Part shown: one piece after another, positions 1-9,582 of the stretch | How the letters are laid out: the number at the start of each line of letters is the position of its first letter | Position numbering within the stretch: the stretch's first letter is position 1 | DNA from: CAWATZ01 sp963784995 | Lineage (GTDB): Bacteria; Planctomycetota; Planctomycetia; Gemmatales; Gemmataceae | Assembly: GCA_963784995.1 (NCBI GenBank) | Contig: CAWATZ010000023.1 | Span: 43,146 to 107,145 of the forward strand | Direction of reading: 5' to 3' | Length of the DNA stretch: 64,000 nucleotides | Notes under the pieces: generated by a model | What the model was told of the DNA's origin: nothing | The model's input: only the letters and a program-made list of their open reading frames with translations | Database searches by the model: none | Position numbers and translations under genes: made by a program

Positions 1-149
1 GGCATCTCCAGGAATTGGACAAAATGTCCAGCGCTTCGCGACCTTCCCTTTTACTCTCTCCAGCCCCGCGAAAGGAATCGTAAGTCGCAAGTGCTTATCT
101 CTGTGCCGGATGGGGCATCTCTTGCTAGCTGCTGACTGTACCGGGCCGA

Positions 150-166
150 CCGGCACGCTCCTTGCG
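150..166 (+). promoter_or_regulatory. sigma-54 type promoter of hsp20
   Basis: The string CCGGCACGCTCCTTGCG fits the -24/-12 consensus (TGGCACGnnnnTTGC). GG is at 152-153 and GC at 164-165, with exactly 10 nt between. It lies about 85 nt upstream of the first Hsp20 start. Similar sites occur at 4461, 5760, 10965 (minus strand), 11201 and 11522, which strengthens the call. No sigma-54 activator gene is visible nearby. Confidence 0.65.
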
Positions 167-248
167 TTGGGCGGAAGACGGGAACACCTCCCTGTGAAGT
201 TCCGCCCAGGACGATGTCAGGGCATCAACCAAGAGGAGACACTGAGCC

Positions 249-692
249 ATGATGAGGACCCGTTGGCAACCGTATTCGGATCCAGGGCGTCAGGGGCGCC
301 GGTTCCAGGAGGGAATGAGTCAGTTGTTCGGGTCGTTGGGACAGGATTGGCCGGGGCTGGCCACCAGCTATCCGGCCCTGAGCGTGTGGCAGGATGATGC
401 CAACGTCTACGTCGAGGCCGAGCTGCCGGGGATGGACCTGAGCGACCTCGAGATCTACGTGACCGGCGGCGACCAGCTCACCATCAAGGGCGAGCGTAAG
501 GCACCGCAGCTGGAGAAGGCCAGGTGGCACCGCCAGGAACGGGCCTTCGGCAGTTTCAACCGCGTGCTGAGCCTGCCGGCGCCTGTCGATGCCGACAAGG
601 TGCAGGCCCGGCTGACCAACGGCGTGCTGACCATCACGCTGCCCAAGAGTGAGGCAGCCAAGCCGAGAAAGATCCCCGTCAAGGTGGAATGA
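249..692 (+). CDS. Hsp20/alpha-crystallin small heat-shock protein
   Basis: This 147-residue cytoplasmic chaperone of the Hsp20 family would hold unfolding proteins in an ATP-independent way. The alpha-crystallin domain covers roughly residues 45-147. It shows VYVEAELPGMDLSDLEI in the early strands and the closing signature NGVLTITLPKSEA, followed by a short basic tail. The ATG at 249 follows AGAGGAG (232-238) at good spacing; an immediate second ATG at 252 is the alternative. A second Hsp20 gene follows 58 nt downstream on the same strand, so the pair is probably one transcript from the sigma-54 type promoter at 150. Confidence 0.93.
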   Translation: MMRTRWQPYSDPGRQGRRFQEGMSQLFGSLGQDWPGLATSYPALSVWQDDANVYVEAELPGMDLSDLEIYVTGGDQLTIKGERKAPQLEKARWHRQERAFGSFNRVLSLPAPVDADKVQARLTNGVLTITLPKSEAAKPRKIPVKVE

Positions 693-750
693 GCGCGCCC
701 CCAGGCACACGCAGGACCCTTTGCATTGACAAGCAACCGCGAAAGGAGCG

Positions 751-1158
751 ATGACGATGGCCCAGAACATGATGGCGACGAAGGAAGAATCCCAGACCGA
801 GGCGACCTCCCCCGAGCGGACTCATGGGGGCAATCTCTACGTGCCGCGCGTGGACATCCTCGAAACGGAAAACGAGCTGGTGGTCTACGCCGACATGCCG
901 GGCTGCAAGCCGGAGGACGTGGACATCCGCTACGAGAACGGTCAGCTCGAAATTATTGGCAAGTGCCAACCCCGACACGAGAACGTCCAGTACCTGCTGC
1001 AGGAGTACGGCGTGGGCGACTACTACCGTGCCTTCACCATCAGCGAGGCAATCGACGCAACCAAGATCAGCGCGACGTACAAGCAGGGCGTGCTGACGGT
1101 CCACCTGCCCAAGAGCGAGGCGGTCAAGCCGCGCCGCATCACCGTCCAGGCTCAGTGA
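751..1158 (+). CDS. Hsp20/alpha-crystallin small heat-shock protein (second copy)
   Basis: A 135-residue Hsp20 paralogue of the preceding gene. The alpha-crystallin domain starts near residue 30 (NLYVPRVDILETENELVVYA) and ends in QGVLTVHLPKSEAVKPRRI, the same closing motif as the upstream copy. The N-terminal arm differs from the first copy, so the two may form mixed oligomers with different substrate ranges (inference). ATG 751 is preceded by AAAGGAG at 742-748. The gene ends at a long hairpin that separates it from the convergent histidine kinase. Confidence 0.92.
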   Translation: MTMAQNMMATKEESQTEATSPERTHGGNLYVPRVDILETENELVVYADMPGCKPEDVDIRYENGQLEIIGKCQPRHENVQYLLQEYGVGDYYRAFTISEAIDATKISATYKQGVLTVHLPKSEAVKPRRITVQAQ

Positions 1159-1159
1159 G

Positions 1160-1218
1160 CGGACTGGCGAGCGGCGCCGCTGCGCATCGCGCGTAAAGCG
1201 AAGCCGCTCGCCAGTCCG
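1160..1218. terminator. long hairpin between convergent genes (GGCGAGC family)
   Basis: A 16-bp inverted repeat, CGGACTGGCGAGCGGC (1160-1175) against 1203-1218, starts right after the hsp20 stop and ends 10 nt before the convergent kinase stop. It could act as a bidirectional terminator. Its core GGCGAGCGGC recurs in hairpins at 52494, 56518 and 58259. Confidence 0.6.
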
Positions 1219-1228
1219 TCAGGCCCTC

Positions 1229-4022
1229 TCAAGAAGGGCCTGCCGAGGACACCAACCGATCGATGGCCGCGAACAGCTCCGCCGCCCGGATCGGTTTTGC
1301 CAGATAGTCGTCCATGCCGGCGGCCAGGCATCTCTCCCGGTCTTCTTTTCGCGACCGCGCCGTCAGGGCGATCACCGGCAAGTGTCCTCCCGTGGCCCGC
1401 TCCCGCTCGCGGATCGCCCCGACGACCTGGAAGCCGTCAAGCTCCGGCATGTGCAGGTCCAGCAGCAGCACGTCGAAGGTGCCTTCCCCCGCCAGGTCCA
1501 ACGCCTCCCGGCCGTTGGTCGCGAGCCGCACGACGTGCCCCCGCCTGGTCAGCAGCCGCTCCAGGTGCCGCACGTTGAACTCGTTGTCCTCCGCGACCAG
1601 GATCCGCACCGCGGCCGCCAGCTCGAGCGGTTTCCGCGGGGCCTCGGCCGGCGTGCCTGAGGGGACCTGCTGCCGAGGTCCTGTCTGCTGCCAGAACCGG
1701 GCGGTGAACGTGAAGGTGCTGCCCCGGCCCGGCTCACTTGCCACGGTGATCCGGCCGCCCAGCAGCGCGACCAGATGGGCAGCGATGCTGAGCCCCAGCC
1801 CGGTGCCGCCGTACTTCCGGGTGGTGGATGCATCCTCCTGCTCGAAGGGCTGGAAGATCTTGTCCAACTTGTCGCGGGCGATGCCGATGCCCGTGTCCCG
1901 CACCGCGAAGCGCAAGGGGACCTCGCCGCCGACGGGGCCGTTGGCACTCTCGACCCGCACTCCGACCTCGCCGTTCACGGTGAACTTGACGGCGTTGCCG
2001 ATCAGGTTCGTTACCACCTGCCGCAGCCGACCGGCGTCACCCACGAGGGCGTCGGGCACGTCCGGCTGCACGTGCCAGGACAGCTCGAGCCCCTTCTTCT
2101 GGGCGTGCGGGACCAGAGCGCGGACGGTTTCGCCCATCGTCCCCCGCAGGGAGAAGTCGGCCGGGATCAGCTCCAGCCGACCCGCCTCGATCTTCGCGAA
2201 GTCGAGTACCTCATCGACAAGGACAAGCAGGCTTTCGGCTGCCGACCGGGCCGTCTCCAGACACTGCCGCTGGTCCCCGGTCAGAGGGGTGTCCAGCACC
2301 AGCTCGGTCATGCCGAGGATGGCCCCGAAGGGGGTGCGGATCTCGTGGCTGACGTTGGCCAAAAACTCGCTCTTGGCCCGGTTGGCGGCTTCCGCCGCCT
2401 CCTTCGCCCGCCGCAGCTCGTCCTGGGCATTCGACCGCTCGATCCAGTCCGCGGCCTGACGAGCCAGCAGATCGACGACGTGCAGATCCCGGTCCGCCGG
2501 GCTGTGCGGGACGCGGTAATGAGTCGAGAGCATGCCGACGACCCGGCCCGCCCGGCTCACCAGGGGCGTGAGCTGCACGGCCCGGACGCCGGCGGCGAGC
2601 AGCACCTCCAGCGCCGCTGTGCCCACAAACACGGGGCTGGTGGCGACGTCCTCAATGAGGACGCGTGCGCCGCGCTGCATGGCCGTGCCGCAGGCGCCCT
2701 GCCCAGCGTGGACGGCGTCGAAGAACCGAAGGAACGGGGTCTCGAAACCGCGGCTGGCCACGATCTTGAGCGTCCCGGAGCCCTGGTCGAGCAGCTGGAC
2801 GTTGCCCATGTCGGCCGCGGTGATGGCGATGGCGGCGTCCACGATCTCCAGCAGCAGCGGTTCCGTGCTGCCGTCGTGGACCAGTCGCGTGCTCACTTCC
2901 TGAAGGCGCTTCATGGCAGCCAGGTCGGCGGCCAGCCGCTTCTCGCTCTGGCGCAGTGTCTCCTCGGCTTGCTTGCGCGCTGTTCTCGGCTTCGCGGCGA
3001 TCTTGCGCCGCCTGGATGGCTGTGGCGACGTGGCCAGCGACCAGCTCGCAAAACGTGCGGTAGACGGCATCGATCGGGCGACGAGGGCTGACGCCGACGG
3101 TGAGAAGGCCGGCCAACCGGTCTTGTGCCGCGTGGATCGGGAGGACGAAGGCATCGCGGACTTCCTCCGGCCACGGCACACCGGGAAGATGAATCCCCCG
3201 TGCAGGCAAATCGGCACAATCCACCGGCCGTCTCGTCCGCAGCACCGTCGCCAGAGGCCAGGGCGAACGGGAGTCGTCCTCCGACGCCGACACGGTTGTC
3301 GGAAGCAGGTGATCGCCCGGCGGCAGCGTCGTGGCGCACAGCGTCGCCTGGTCTCCGCGTTCGCCGACAACGTAGATGACGGCGAACGGGATGTCGCGTG
3401 TGTTTTCACTCAGGACCAGCGCGGCTCGCTGACACGCTACCTCGACCGTTCGCGCCTCCCCCGCACGAATACCGAGCTTGCGCAGGGCTTCGAGCCGCCT
3501 GTCTCCCACGACCTGCCCGGTGGTCTCGGCACAAGGGCAGAAGATGCCGTTCACGGTCCGGCCGTCCGCGGCGAGGATCGGCGCGTACGTGAAGGTGACG
3601 AAGACTTCTTCCTTGCGAAGCTTCCGGTCGTAGAACAACTCCATGTCCTCCGACCAGGTCGCCTTGCCGGTGGCCAGAACGCCGTCCAGCATCGGCCCAA
3701 TCGTGTCCCAAACCTCACCCCAGCATTCCTGCCCCGGCCGGCCGAGCACGCGCGGGTGCTTGGCCGGACCCAGGAAGGGCAGGTGGGCGTCATTGTAAAG
3801 AACGGTCAGCCGAGGCCCCCACCAGAGCAGGATGGGGAAGCGGGAGGTGAGGCAGAGGCGGACGGCGACGCGCAGGTTCTCCGGCCAGCCCTCCGGAAGG
3901 CCCAGGTCGGTCTGCGACCAGTCGAAGGCGCGCATCCGGCCCGCCATCTCGCTGTCGCCCGGGAAGAGGCGTTCCAGCGCGCTGCACGCCACACAAACCC
4001 GGGTGTCGGTTTGCTGTTCCAT
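1229..4022 (-). CDS. hybrid sensor histidine kinase (GAF-GAF-HisKA-HATPase-REC), frameshifted
   Basis: A sensor kinase of about 930 residues for an unknown stimulus. In order: an N-terminal PAS-like segment (FPILLWWGPRLTVLYND), a GAF-like domain, a second GAF (LLEIVDAAIAITAADMGNVQ), a coiled linker, an H-box (NVSHEIRTPFGAILGMTE, His phosphoacceptor), HATPase motifs DTGIGI and GTGLGLSI, then a receiver domain (VAEDNEFNVRHLERL, phospho-Asp in LLLDLHMPELDG, Lys in YLAKPI). No membrane segment is evident, so it is probably cytosolic. The frame changes near 2971-2985 at a GC run. Both sides are clearly coding, so the shift looks like a small indel, probably technical. ATG 4022 is chosen; ATG 4067 is an alternative. 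Confidence 0.85.
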
Positions 4023-4460
4023 CGGCACGCTCTCATCGTTGGTCCGATTAGCGCTCTCTCCCTGCATCCATCTCAAGATAAACCAGGGATTGTCATCCGG
4101 CAGGATTCGCGTGTCGGTACGAAAGCGGACCGAATGCGCTCGGACAAGAACTTCACCGGGGCGTCCGGGAAGACAAGCCGGCTTCGGAGAACGAGAAAGG
4201 TGACCGGCGTCGCTCCCCGACGTGAGGATGGCGGCGTTCACTACCAGTCACCACGGCGCGAGTCATTTTACGGCGTGACCGGCCGCCTGGATAGGGGATT
4301 GTCATTCTGGTGCGGTCGGTCGTTCCCATGCGCTGGTCAATGGACAAACTGTCCGCTGCCTCGAATCGGGATGACATTTTTTCCCACCGGTGGCAGCCCC
4401 ACAGGCCCTGTTGGGGTCTTGGGGCCGGGAAAACCAAGCAGAGGATCGTTGGGGCAGAGC
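4023..4460. other. intergenic region without a supported gene
   Basis: Divergent spacer between the hybrid kinase and the AI-2E-type permease. Open frames cross it, but none has family resemblance or a ribosome binding site. The only element I can support is the promoter at 4461-4475 on its right side. Confidence 0.5.
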
Positions 4461-4475
4461 CGGTATGCCCTTTGC
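4461..4475 (+). promoter_or_regulatory. sigma-54 type promoter of the AI-2E-type permease
   Basis: CGGTATGCCCTTTGC has GG at 4462-4463 and GC at 4474-4475, the exact 10-nt spacing of -24/-12 elements, and keeps TTTGC. It is 108 nt upstream of the permease ATG. The -24 half is less canonical than at 150 or 5760. Confidence 0.5.
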
Positions 4476-4582
4476 TCCTGGGGACCGTGCCGGCGAAACG
4501 TGGGGACAGCGGGCAACCCTCGGAAAGAGACAGCCGATCCCGCGACCCGTGGCTCCACCCGTTTCGAGGGAGGCCAGCGACC

Positions 4583-5758
4583 ATGTCAAACCCGAAGCAA
4601 CCCCTCACCTCGAACTCGGTTCCCTGCGCCCAGCCACAGCTGGGCGAGCGGGAATCCGCACCCACCGCATCCCCTGTGTCCCTGGCGGGCTTCGCGATCC
4701 GCGTGGTGGTGACGGTGCTGATCCTCCTCCTGGCTTACCTGCTGGTGCGCGGCGTCGAGGTCTTGCTGCTGGCTTTCGCGGGCCTGCTCTTCGCCGTCTT
4801 CCTGTCGTCCTTGAGCCAGTGGCTGAGCCGACGCACCAGGCTCCCCTACGCAGCGGCCCTGGCCGCTGTCCTGGCGTTTCTGGTCCTGGTGATCGGCGGC
4901 CTGGGCTGGCTGCTGGCGAGCCGCCTGGCCGCCCAGACCGTGGAGCTGTCGGACAAGATGCGGCAGTCCCTCCGGCAGATCCGGGACTACCTCAATTCCT
5001 TTCCCTGGGGCCACCACCTTCTCGAAAAGGCGCCCCAGGTGGCGGAATCCCTGGTCCAGTCCGGGGAGTTCGCGCGGGTGACGGGGCTCGTCTCGGGTGT
5101 GGCCAGCTTCCTGGTGGCCGGCGTTGTCATCGTCTTCGTGGGGATCTTCGGAGCGGCGGAGTCGGCCACGTACCAGCAAGGCCTGCTCGCCGTCGTACCC
5201 CACCGCCAGCGCCGCCGCGTGGCCCACGCCGTGGACGCGATCACTCAGGACCTGCAGGGATGGCTCGTGGGGCAGGTCGCCCTGATGCTCATGGTCGGAG
5301 CGACAACGGCCTTTGGACTGTGGCTGCTGGGAATTCCCGAGGCGTTGACCCTCGGCCTCATTGCCGGCATTCTGGAGCTGATCCCATACGTTGGCGCCTG
5401 GCTGGCGGCCGTGCCGTCCGCGCTGATCGCCCTGCTGCTGGGCCCCTGGAAGCTGGTCATGACCCTGGCGCTGTACCTCGGCATCCACATCCTCGAGGGC
5501 TACGTGCTGGCGCCGCTGGTGCAGCGCCGCGCCATCCATCTGCCGCCGATCCTGACGCTGCTCTCGCAGGTCCTCCTGGGAAACCTGGTGGGCGTCCTGG
5601 GCCTGTTCGTGGCGGCGCCGCTGACCGTCTCGGCGCTCACACTCCTGAAGCTGTTCACCGGCGAAGACCCGCCGGGCGACGAGACGGTACAGGCGCCGGG
5701 GAGGCCGATTGCGCCTGCCAACTGTGAGGGGGAAGTCGAGAATGGCGGGAAGCACTGA
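4583..5758 (+). CDS. AI-2E family transporter (PerM/YdiK-like permease)
   Basis: A 391-residue inner-membrane protein of the AI-2E/PerM family, whose members export small molecules or act as ion-coupled exporters; the substrate cannot be told from sequence. It shows two N-terminal membrane helices (FAIRVVVTVLILLLAYLLV and a second from about residue 65), a central soluble stretch, then paired helices. The family-typical GIPEALTLGLIAGILELIPY is present, followed by further hydrophobic segments. ATG 4583 is chosen because GGGAGG precedes it at 4569-4574; the frame is open further upstream but that part looks non-coding. The last ~30 residues are polar. Confidence 0.88.
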   Translation: MSNPKQPLTSNSVPCAQPQLGERESAPTASPVSLAGFAIRVVVTVLILLLAYLLVRGVEVLLLAFAGLLFAVFLSSLSQWLSRRTRLPYAAALAAVLAFLVLVIGGLGWLLASRLAAQTVELSDKMRQSLRQIRDYLNSFPWGHHLLEKAPQVAESLVQSGEFARVTGLVSGVASFLVAGVVIVFVGIFGAAESATYQQGLLAVVPHRQRRRVAHAVDAITQDLQGWLVGQVALMLMVGATTAFGLWLLGIPEALTLGLIAGILELIPYVGAWLAAVPSALIALLLGPWKLVMTLALYLGIHILEGYVLAPLVQRRAIHLPPILTLLSQVLLGNLVGVLGLFVAAPLTVSALTLLKLFTGEDPPGDETVQAPGRPIAPANCEGEVENGGKH

Positions 5759-5759
5759 C

Positions 5760-5774
5760 CGGCACGCGCCTTGC
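5760..5774 (+). promoter_or_regulatory. sigma-54 type promoter of the MDR oxidoreductase
   Basis: CGGCACGCGCCTTGC is an almost perfect -24/-12 match: GG at 5761-5762, GC at 5773-5774 and 10 nt between. It starts 2 nt after the permease stop and lies about 145 nt upstream of the next start. Confidence 0.65.
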
Positions 5775-5917
5775 TTCGGGAATGCTTGCCCCACAAAGGG
5801 AGAAGAAGCCTATGACTGCCCACGCCACAACCAGACTGACTCCGCCGGTGAGCCCCTGAGACCACGTACGGGCCCGCTGATGGGGCTGTTGAGGGACTCA
5901 TGAGAGGAGCGATTGCC

Positions 5918-6910
5918 ATGGCAACGATCACGAAGAGCGTTGGGGTCGCGGCGGTCCCGAAGACCATGCGTGCGGTGGCCCTCGATCAATTCGGCGGGCC
6001 CGAGGTCTTGACGGTCCACGTGCTGCCGGCGCCCGAGCTTGACAAGCACGAGGTGCTGATCGAGGTAGACACGGCGGGGGTCGGCTCCTGGGACGCGGAC
6101 ATGCGCGATGGTTGGTCCCCGAGCGGCGAGACCCGCTTTCCGCTCGTGCTGGGCACCGATGGGTCCGGCATCGTCGCCGCGGTGGGATCGCGCGTCCGCC
6201 GGCTCAAGGTCGGCGATCTGGTCTACGCCTACAGCTTCGCCAACCCCAAGGGGGGCTTCTATGCCGAATACGTGGCGGCGCAGTCCGACAAGGTGGCGCC
6301 CATCCCTGGCCCGCTCACCCTCGAACAGGCCGGCGCCATCCCGACCACGGGACTCACGGCCCTGCAAGGAATCGATGACACCTTGCATCTGAAAAAGGGT
6401 GAGAGCATCCTCATTCACGCCGCGTCCGGTGGCGTGGGGACTCTGGCCGTTCAGTTCGCCCGGTTGCGCGGCGCCCGGGTGTTCGGGACCGCATCGGGTC
6501 CGGACGGCGCGGCCCTGGTGCGAGACCTGGGCGCCGACGAGGCCCTGGACGGCAAGCACGGGGACATCATGGCGGCGGGCCGCAACTTCGCCCCCAACGG
6601 CTTCGATGCCGTGTTCGGGCTTGTTGGCGGCGAGGGACTGGAGCACTGCATCGATCTGCTCCGCAGCGGCGGACGGGTTACGTATCCCAACGGAGTTGAA
6701 CCCGAGCCGAGCAAACGTTCCGGGATCGACATCACCTCCTACGACGCGGTCGCCGGCGTGCAGGAGTTCAAGCGTCTGGGCCGGGCGGTCAAAAAGGCGA
6801 ACCTCAAGGTCCCGATCGCGGCGGCCTATCCGCTCACCGAGGCCGCCAGGGCACATGAACACCTCGCCGCGGGACACGTCCTGGGCAAGATTGTGCTGCG
6901 CATCCGATAG
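5918..6910 (+). CDS. NADP-dependent MDR oxidoreductase (quinone oxidoreductase-like)
   Basis: A 330-residue medium-chain dehydrogenase/reductase, most like zinc-free NADPH:quinone reductases. It has a GroES-like N-terminal domain (PGPLTLEQAGAIPTTGLTAL near the hinge) and a Rossmann domain with ILIHAASGGVGTLAVQFARL, the AxxGGVG nucleotide loop. The structural-zinc cysteine set of alcohol dehydrogenases is absent. It likely reduces quinones or reactive carbonyls, in keeping with the stress genes around it (inference). ATG 5918 is preferred over ATG 5900 because GAGAGGAG sits 8 nt upstream. The next gene follows after 64 nt. Confidence 0.88.
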   Translation: MATITKSVGVAAVPKTMRAVALDQFGGPEVLTVHVLPAPELDKHEVLIEVDTAGVGSWDADMRDGWSPSGETRFPLVLGTDGSGIVAAVGSRVRRLKVGDLVYAYSFANPKGGFYAEYVAAQSDKVAPIPGPLTLEQAGAIPTTGLTALQGIDDTLHLKKGESILIHAASGGVGTLAVQFARLRGARVFGTASGPDGAALVRDLGADEALDGKHGDIMAAGRNFAPNGFDAVFGLVGGEGLEHCIDLLRSGGRVTYPNGVEPEPSKRSGIDITSYDAVAGVQEFKRLGRAVKKANLKVPIAAAYPLTEAARAHEHLAAGHVLGKIVLRIR

Positions 6911-6974
6911 CGCCACGAAGCTACGCATGGATCCATGACCCGTTCGCCAACATCCTTGTCTAATGGAAGGCCGT

Positions 6975-7427
6975 ATGTCCACAACCACAAAAGTGACCGT
7001 CGGGGGCGTCTTCTCCTCCGAAAAGGCGGCCCATCGCGCCGTCGAAGAGCTACGGCAAGGTGGCTTCAGCGACAGTGAGATCATTGTTGTCCCTGGTGTG
7101 GACGATGAGTCGAATTGTCGGAGCGATCAGGGCATCACCGTGGAAACCGGGGCCAGGGTCGGGATGATGACGGGCGCGGCCCTGGGCGGCCTGGCAGGAG
7201 GTTTCCCCGGCCTGGTCCTGGGTGCGGCGGCCGGCACTCTGCTGGGAGGATTTATCGACCTGGGCATCCCAGAGGATGCCGCCTGCTTCTATCGTGACGA
7301 ACACGATGCGGGGCGTACGGTTGTCCTGATCCGCTCGACCCGATCCGACGAAGCCGCTAATCTGCTCCGATTCCACGGGGCCAAGGACGTACGCATCATG
7401 GAGGACACCCCGAAGCAACAAAGCTGA
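6975..7427 (+). CDS. general stress protein 17M-like protein with glycine-rich hairpin
   Basis: A 150-residue protein. Residues 1-40 resemble the ferredoxin-like GSP17M/YflT domain (VGGVFSSEKAAHRAVEELRQ, GGFSDSEIIVV). A glycine-rich, alanine-rich stretch follows (MMTGAALGGLAGGFPGLVLG), typical of proteins that insert a helical hairpin in the membrane, then a closing alpha/beta part (RTVVLIRSTRSDEAANLLRF). Function is unknown; relatives are stress-induced. ATG 6975 is chosen over 6963 because GGAAGG lies 4 nt before it. Probably co-transcribed with the MDR gene. Confidence 0.7.
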   Translation: MSTTTKVTVGGVFSSEKAAHRAVEELRQGGFSDSEIIVVPGVDDESNCRSDQGITVETGARVGMMTGAALGGLAGGFPGLVLGAAAGTLLGGFIDLGIPEDAACFYRDEHDAGRTVVLIRSTRSDEAANLLRFHGAKDVRIMEDTPKQQS

Positions 7428-7631
7428 CGGGACGTGGCGGGTTGCATAGGGAGCCCACTCATACTGCATTTGTGCAGCATTGCATCTTCCGCAGGGCGCG
7501 TCTTGTTGTCGCCTCTGTTCGTTGACACGAGCCAAACCCTTTTCCAACCCCTTGCCGCCGTCATGCAAGCGCAAGCTGTACCAGTACAGGGTGTGGGGGC
7601 CGGCCGCCTACCACGACACACTCGGCGTCGT

Positions 7632-7671
7632 CCTCCAACTCGGTGGCGTGAGGCCGTCACCGAGTTGGAGG
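7632..7671. terminator. hairpin between convergent genes
   Basis: A 14-bp inverted repeat, CCTCCAACTCGGTG (7632-7645) against CACCGAGTTGGAGG (7658-7671), with a 12-nt loop. It lies between the stress gene and the convergent nitrilase gene. No U-tract follows. Confidence 0.55.
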
Positions 7672-7703
7672 CAGCCCGCCCTGTGCAACCATCTGGCCTG
7701 GAT

Positions 7704-8771
7704 CTACGTCCCCGACCCGACTGGTGTCCGCGACCCGTCGCGAGTCTTCGTTGGCTCGCCGCTGAGGTGCCGAGCGTCGCACGAGCCGGCGAACGTCCCC
7801 TCGCCGAACGCAGCGATCTCCTCGTAGCGGATGGGGACGTTGTCGCTCACGCCGATCTTCCGCACGATCGGATTGGAGGCCCGGTTGAAGTTCATGGTCA
7901 GAGCAGGGTTGGAGTAGTGGCCAGCCGGGTCGATGTAGTATTTGAAGTCGATGATGCGCTCGAGGTCGATCTCGGCGTAGGCGATCGCTTCCTTCCCCTC
8001 CGGGAGCATCTCACAGAGCGGCTCGCCGTCCGGACCGTAGATGCACGTGTGGCCGTTCTTGAAGGTGGAGAAGTAGTCCCGTTGCTCGGGAGTCTGGCAG
8101 ATCATGTCGCTCATCTCCCGGCTGTAGATCGAGGAGACCATCAACACGAACGTTTGGGTGGCCATGGCGAAGTAGCGGCTGGGGATCTCGTCGTCGAAGT
8201 AGCCGGGCCAGGACGCCACGTGGACCTGCTCGTTCTGAGAGTTCAGGGCCATCAGATCGAGTGGCACCAGGTGTTCCCAGCACAAGCCGCCGCCGAGGTT
8301 GCCGATCTCGGTCTCGAACACAGACATCAGGTCGCCGCTGCCGTCGCCCCAGCACAATCGCTCGGCGACCGACGCTTTCATTTTTCGATGCTTCCCGAGC
8401 AGGTCGCCGTTCGAGTTGAACCAGAGGTGGGCCAGGTAGAGCGAGCCGCCGTCCTTCTCGGTACAGGAAGCGCACACGTGGATCTTGTTGCGGCGGGCGG
8501 CTTCGCTGAGGCGCTGGACCGCGAGGCTGGGAACCTCCACGGCGTTCTTGTAGAGCCGGTGGTAGAATTTACGAGTGTATTCCGGGTGGCCGATAAACGC
8601 GAACCAAGGGTATCCCGGAATGAAAGCCTCCGGGAAGCCGATGAGCCGCGCGCCATTGCCGGCAGCTTCACCAATCAGGTTGCATACCTTTTCGATCGTC
8701 GCCTCCAGATTGAGGTACACTGGCGCGGCCTGAGCGACGGCGGCCCTGAATTTTGGGTACGTGCTAGACAT
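7704..8771 (-). CDS. nitrilase / carbon-nitrogen hydrolase
   Basis: A 355-residue member of the nitrilase branch of the CN-hydrolase superfamily, which hydrolyses nitriles to acids (and ammonia) through a Glu-Lys-Cys triad. All three catalytic segments are visible: Glu in LIGFPEAFIPGYP, Lys in GKHRKMKASVAERLCWGDG, and Cys in GGGLCWEHLVPL. The GYPW context matches true nitrilases rather than amidases. Length is normal for the family (320-370). ATG 8771 follows GAGAGGAGAG. A weak GGCACG motif lies upstream but lacks a proper -12 half. Confidence 0.92.
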   Translation of the reverse strand: MSSTYPKFRAAVAQAAPVYLNLEATIEKVCNLIGEAAGNGARLIGFPEAFIPGYPWFAFIGHPEYTRKFYHRLYKNAVEVPSLAVQRLSEAARRNKIHVCASCTEKDGGSLYLAHLWFNSNGDLLGKHRKMKASVAERLCWGDGSGDLMSVFETEIGNLGGGLCWEHLVPLDLMALNSQNEQVHVASWPGYFDDEIPSRYFAMATQTFVLMVSSIYSREMSDMICQTPEQRDYFSTFKNGHTCIYGPDGEPLCEMLPEGKEAIAYAEIDLERIIDFKYYIDPAGHYSNPALTMNFNRASNPIVRKIGVSDNVPIRYEEIAAFGEGTFAGSCDARHLSGEPTKTRDGSRTPVGSGT

Positions 8772-8924
8772 CGGTGCTCTCCTCTCGGTTAGGATGCGGT
8801 TAGAGTCCTGAGACTTTCTTAACACTTTTCGTGCCGGTTGCCGACCATCTTCATTCTTCATTGGGCCGTCGTATGTGCGCGAAGCGTAAATCGTGTTGAA
8901 GTCAGGGCTTAAGGCGGCAGTTAG

Positions 8925-9063
8925 CGGATCTCCGCCCCGGCCGAATTGATCAGGCGGACCACCTCGGCCGTCTTGTGGCACGACAGGTTGTCCGTCGGCC
9001 GTTTTGTGGCACGACAGGTTGTCCATCACGACGATGTCGCCCAGCCGCAGGGCCGGCACCAGG
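8925..9063 (-). pseudogene. remnant of an IS630-type transposase
   Basis: On the minus strand the peptide LRLGDIVVMDNLSCHKTADG matches the DDE block of IS630/ISL-type transposases (GDxVVMDNLxxHK). It is followed by a broken tail resembling PxxSPDFNxI. A 19-nt motif (GTGGCACGACAGGTTGTCC) is duplicated at 8973 and 9006, so the fragment carries an internal duplication. There is no full-length gene. Confidence 0.65.
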
Positions 9064-9560
9064 CAACAAGAGCAGATAGCCAGCAGCGACCAGTTGGATC
9101 ACTTTCACACGCTCCGCGAAAGTCGCCGCTCCCTGCGGAAGACGCAAGCGCAAGCGGAGCGGGCCTGGACAGCGGCCGAGCAGGCTGACCAGAAAGTCGC
9201 CCATCAAGAGCGTCAGGGGCAAGCCCGCACCGGCTCTACGACCCAGGCCATGCTCAAATGGCAGAAGGCCGAGGAAGCCTACTCTCAGTGGGACAACACC
9301 GAACAGGCTTTCGAGCAGATTCGCCAGGCGTTGCGACCGTTCTCGCCCACCGGAGAGTTGAACAGTCGGGAGAAGGCCCGGCAAGCGGTGTTGCGTGGGC
9401 TGTTGTTGGTCTGGGGAGTGCTGATTGCCTTGGCCGGAAATGCTGGCCAGCAGGCGGTGGCAGCGGTGCGGCAAGCGTCGCGTTGTCCAGTCCTTCAGCG
9501 AAAGCTTGCTGCCGGGCTTGACAAGCATGACGCTCTCCCAAAGGATCAGGCGACGAGGCA
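9064..9560 (+). pseudogene. fragment of a transposase-like gene (possibly DUF6399-like)
   Basis: The plus-strand frame reads DHFHTLRESRRSLRKTQAQA, then a Q/E/A-rich coiled-coil stretch ending near RQALRPFSPTGELNSREKAR. This looks like the back half of a DUF6399-type transposase-related protein from planctomycetes and cyanobacteria; that match is from memory and uncertain. The frame has no credible start, and it abuts the IS630 remnant, so I treat it as debris. Confidence 0.4.
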
Positions 9561-9582
9561 AGTCATGTGCCGACGCCCGGCC

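Noticed and set aside
2913..4712. A 599-residue plus-strand protein over the hybrid kinase
   Set aside because: It is a shadow frame of a GC-rich gene; the opposite strand carries clear GAF and kinase motifs.
7434..8792. A 452-residue plus-strand protein over the nitrilase
   Set aside because: The minus strand has all three nitrilase catalytic segments; the plus frame is a shadow.
8772..8850. A sigma-54 promoter for the nitrilase gene
   Set aside because: GGCACG is present on the minus strand but the -12 half reads GTGT instead of TTGC.
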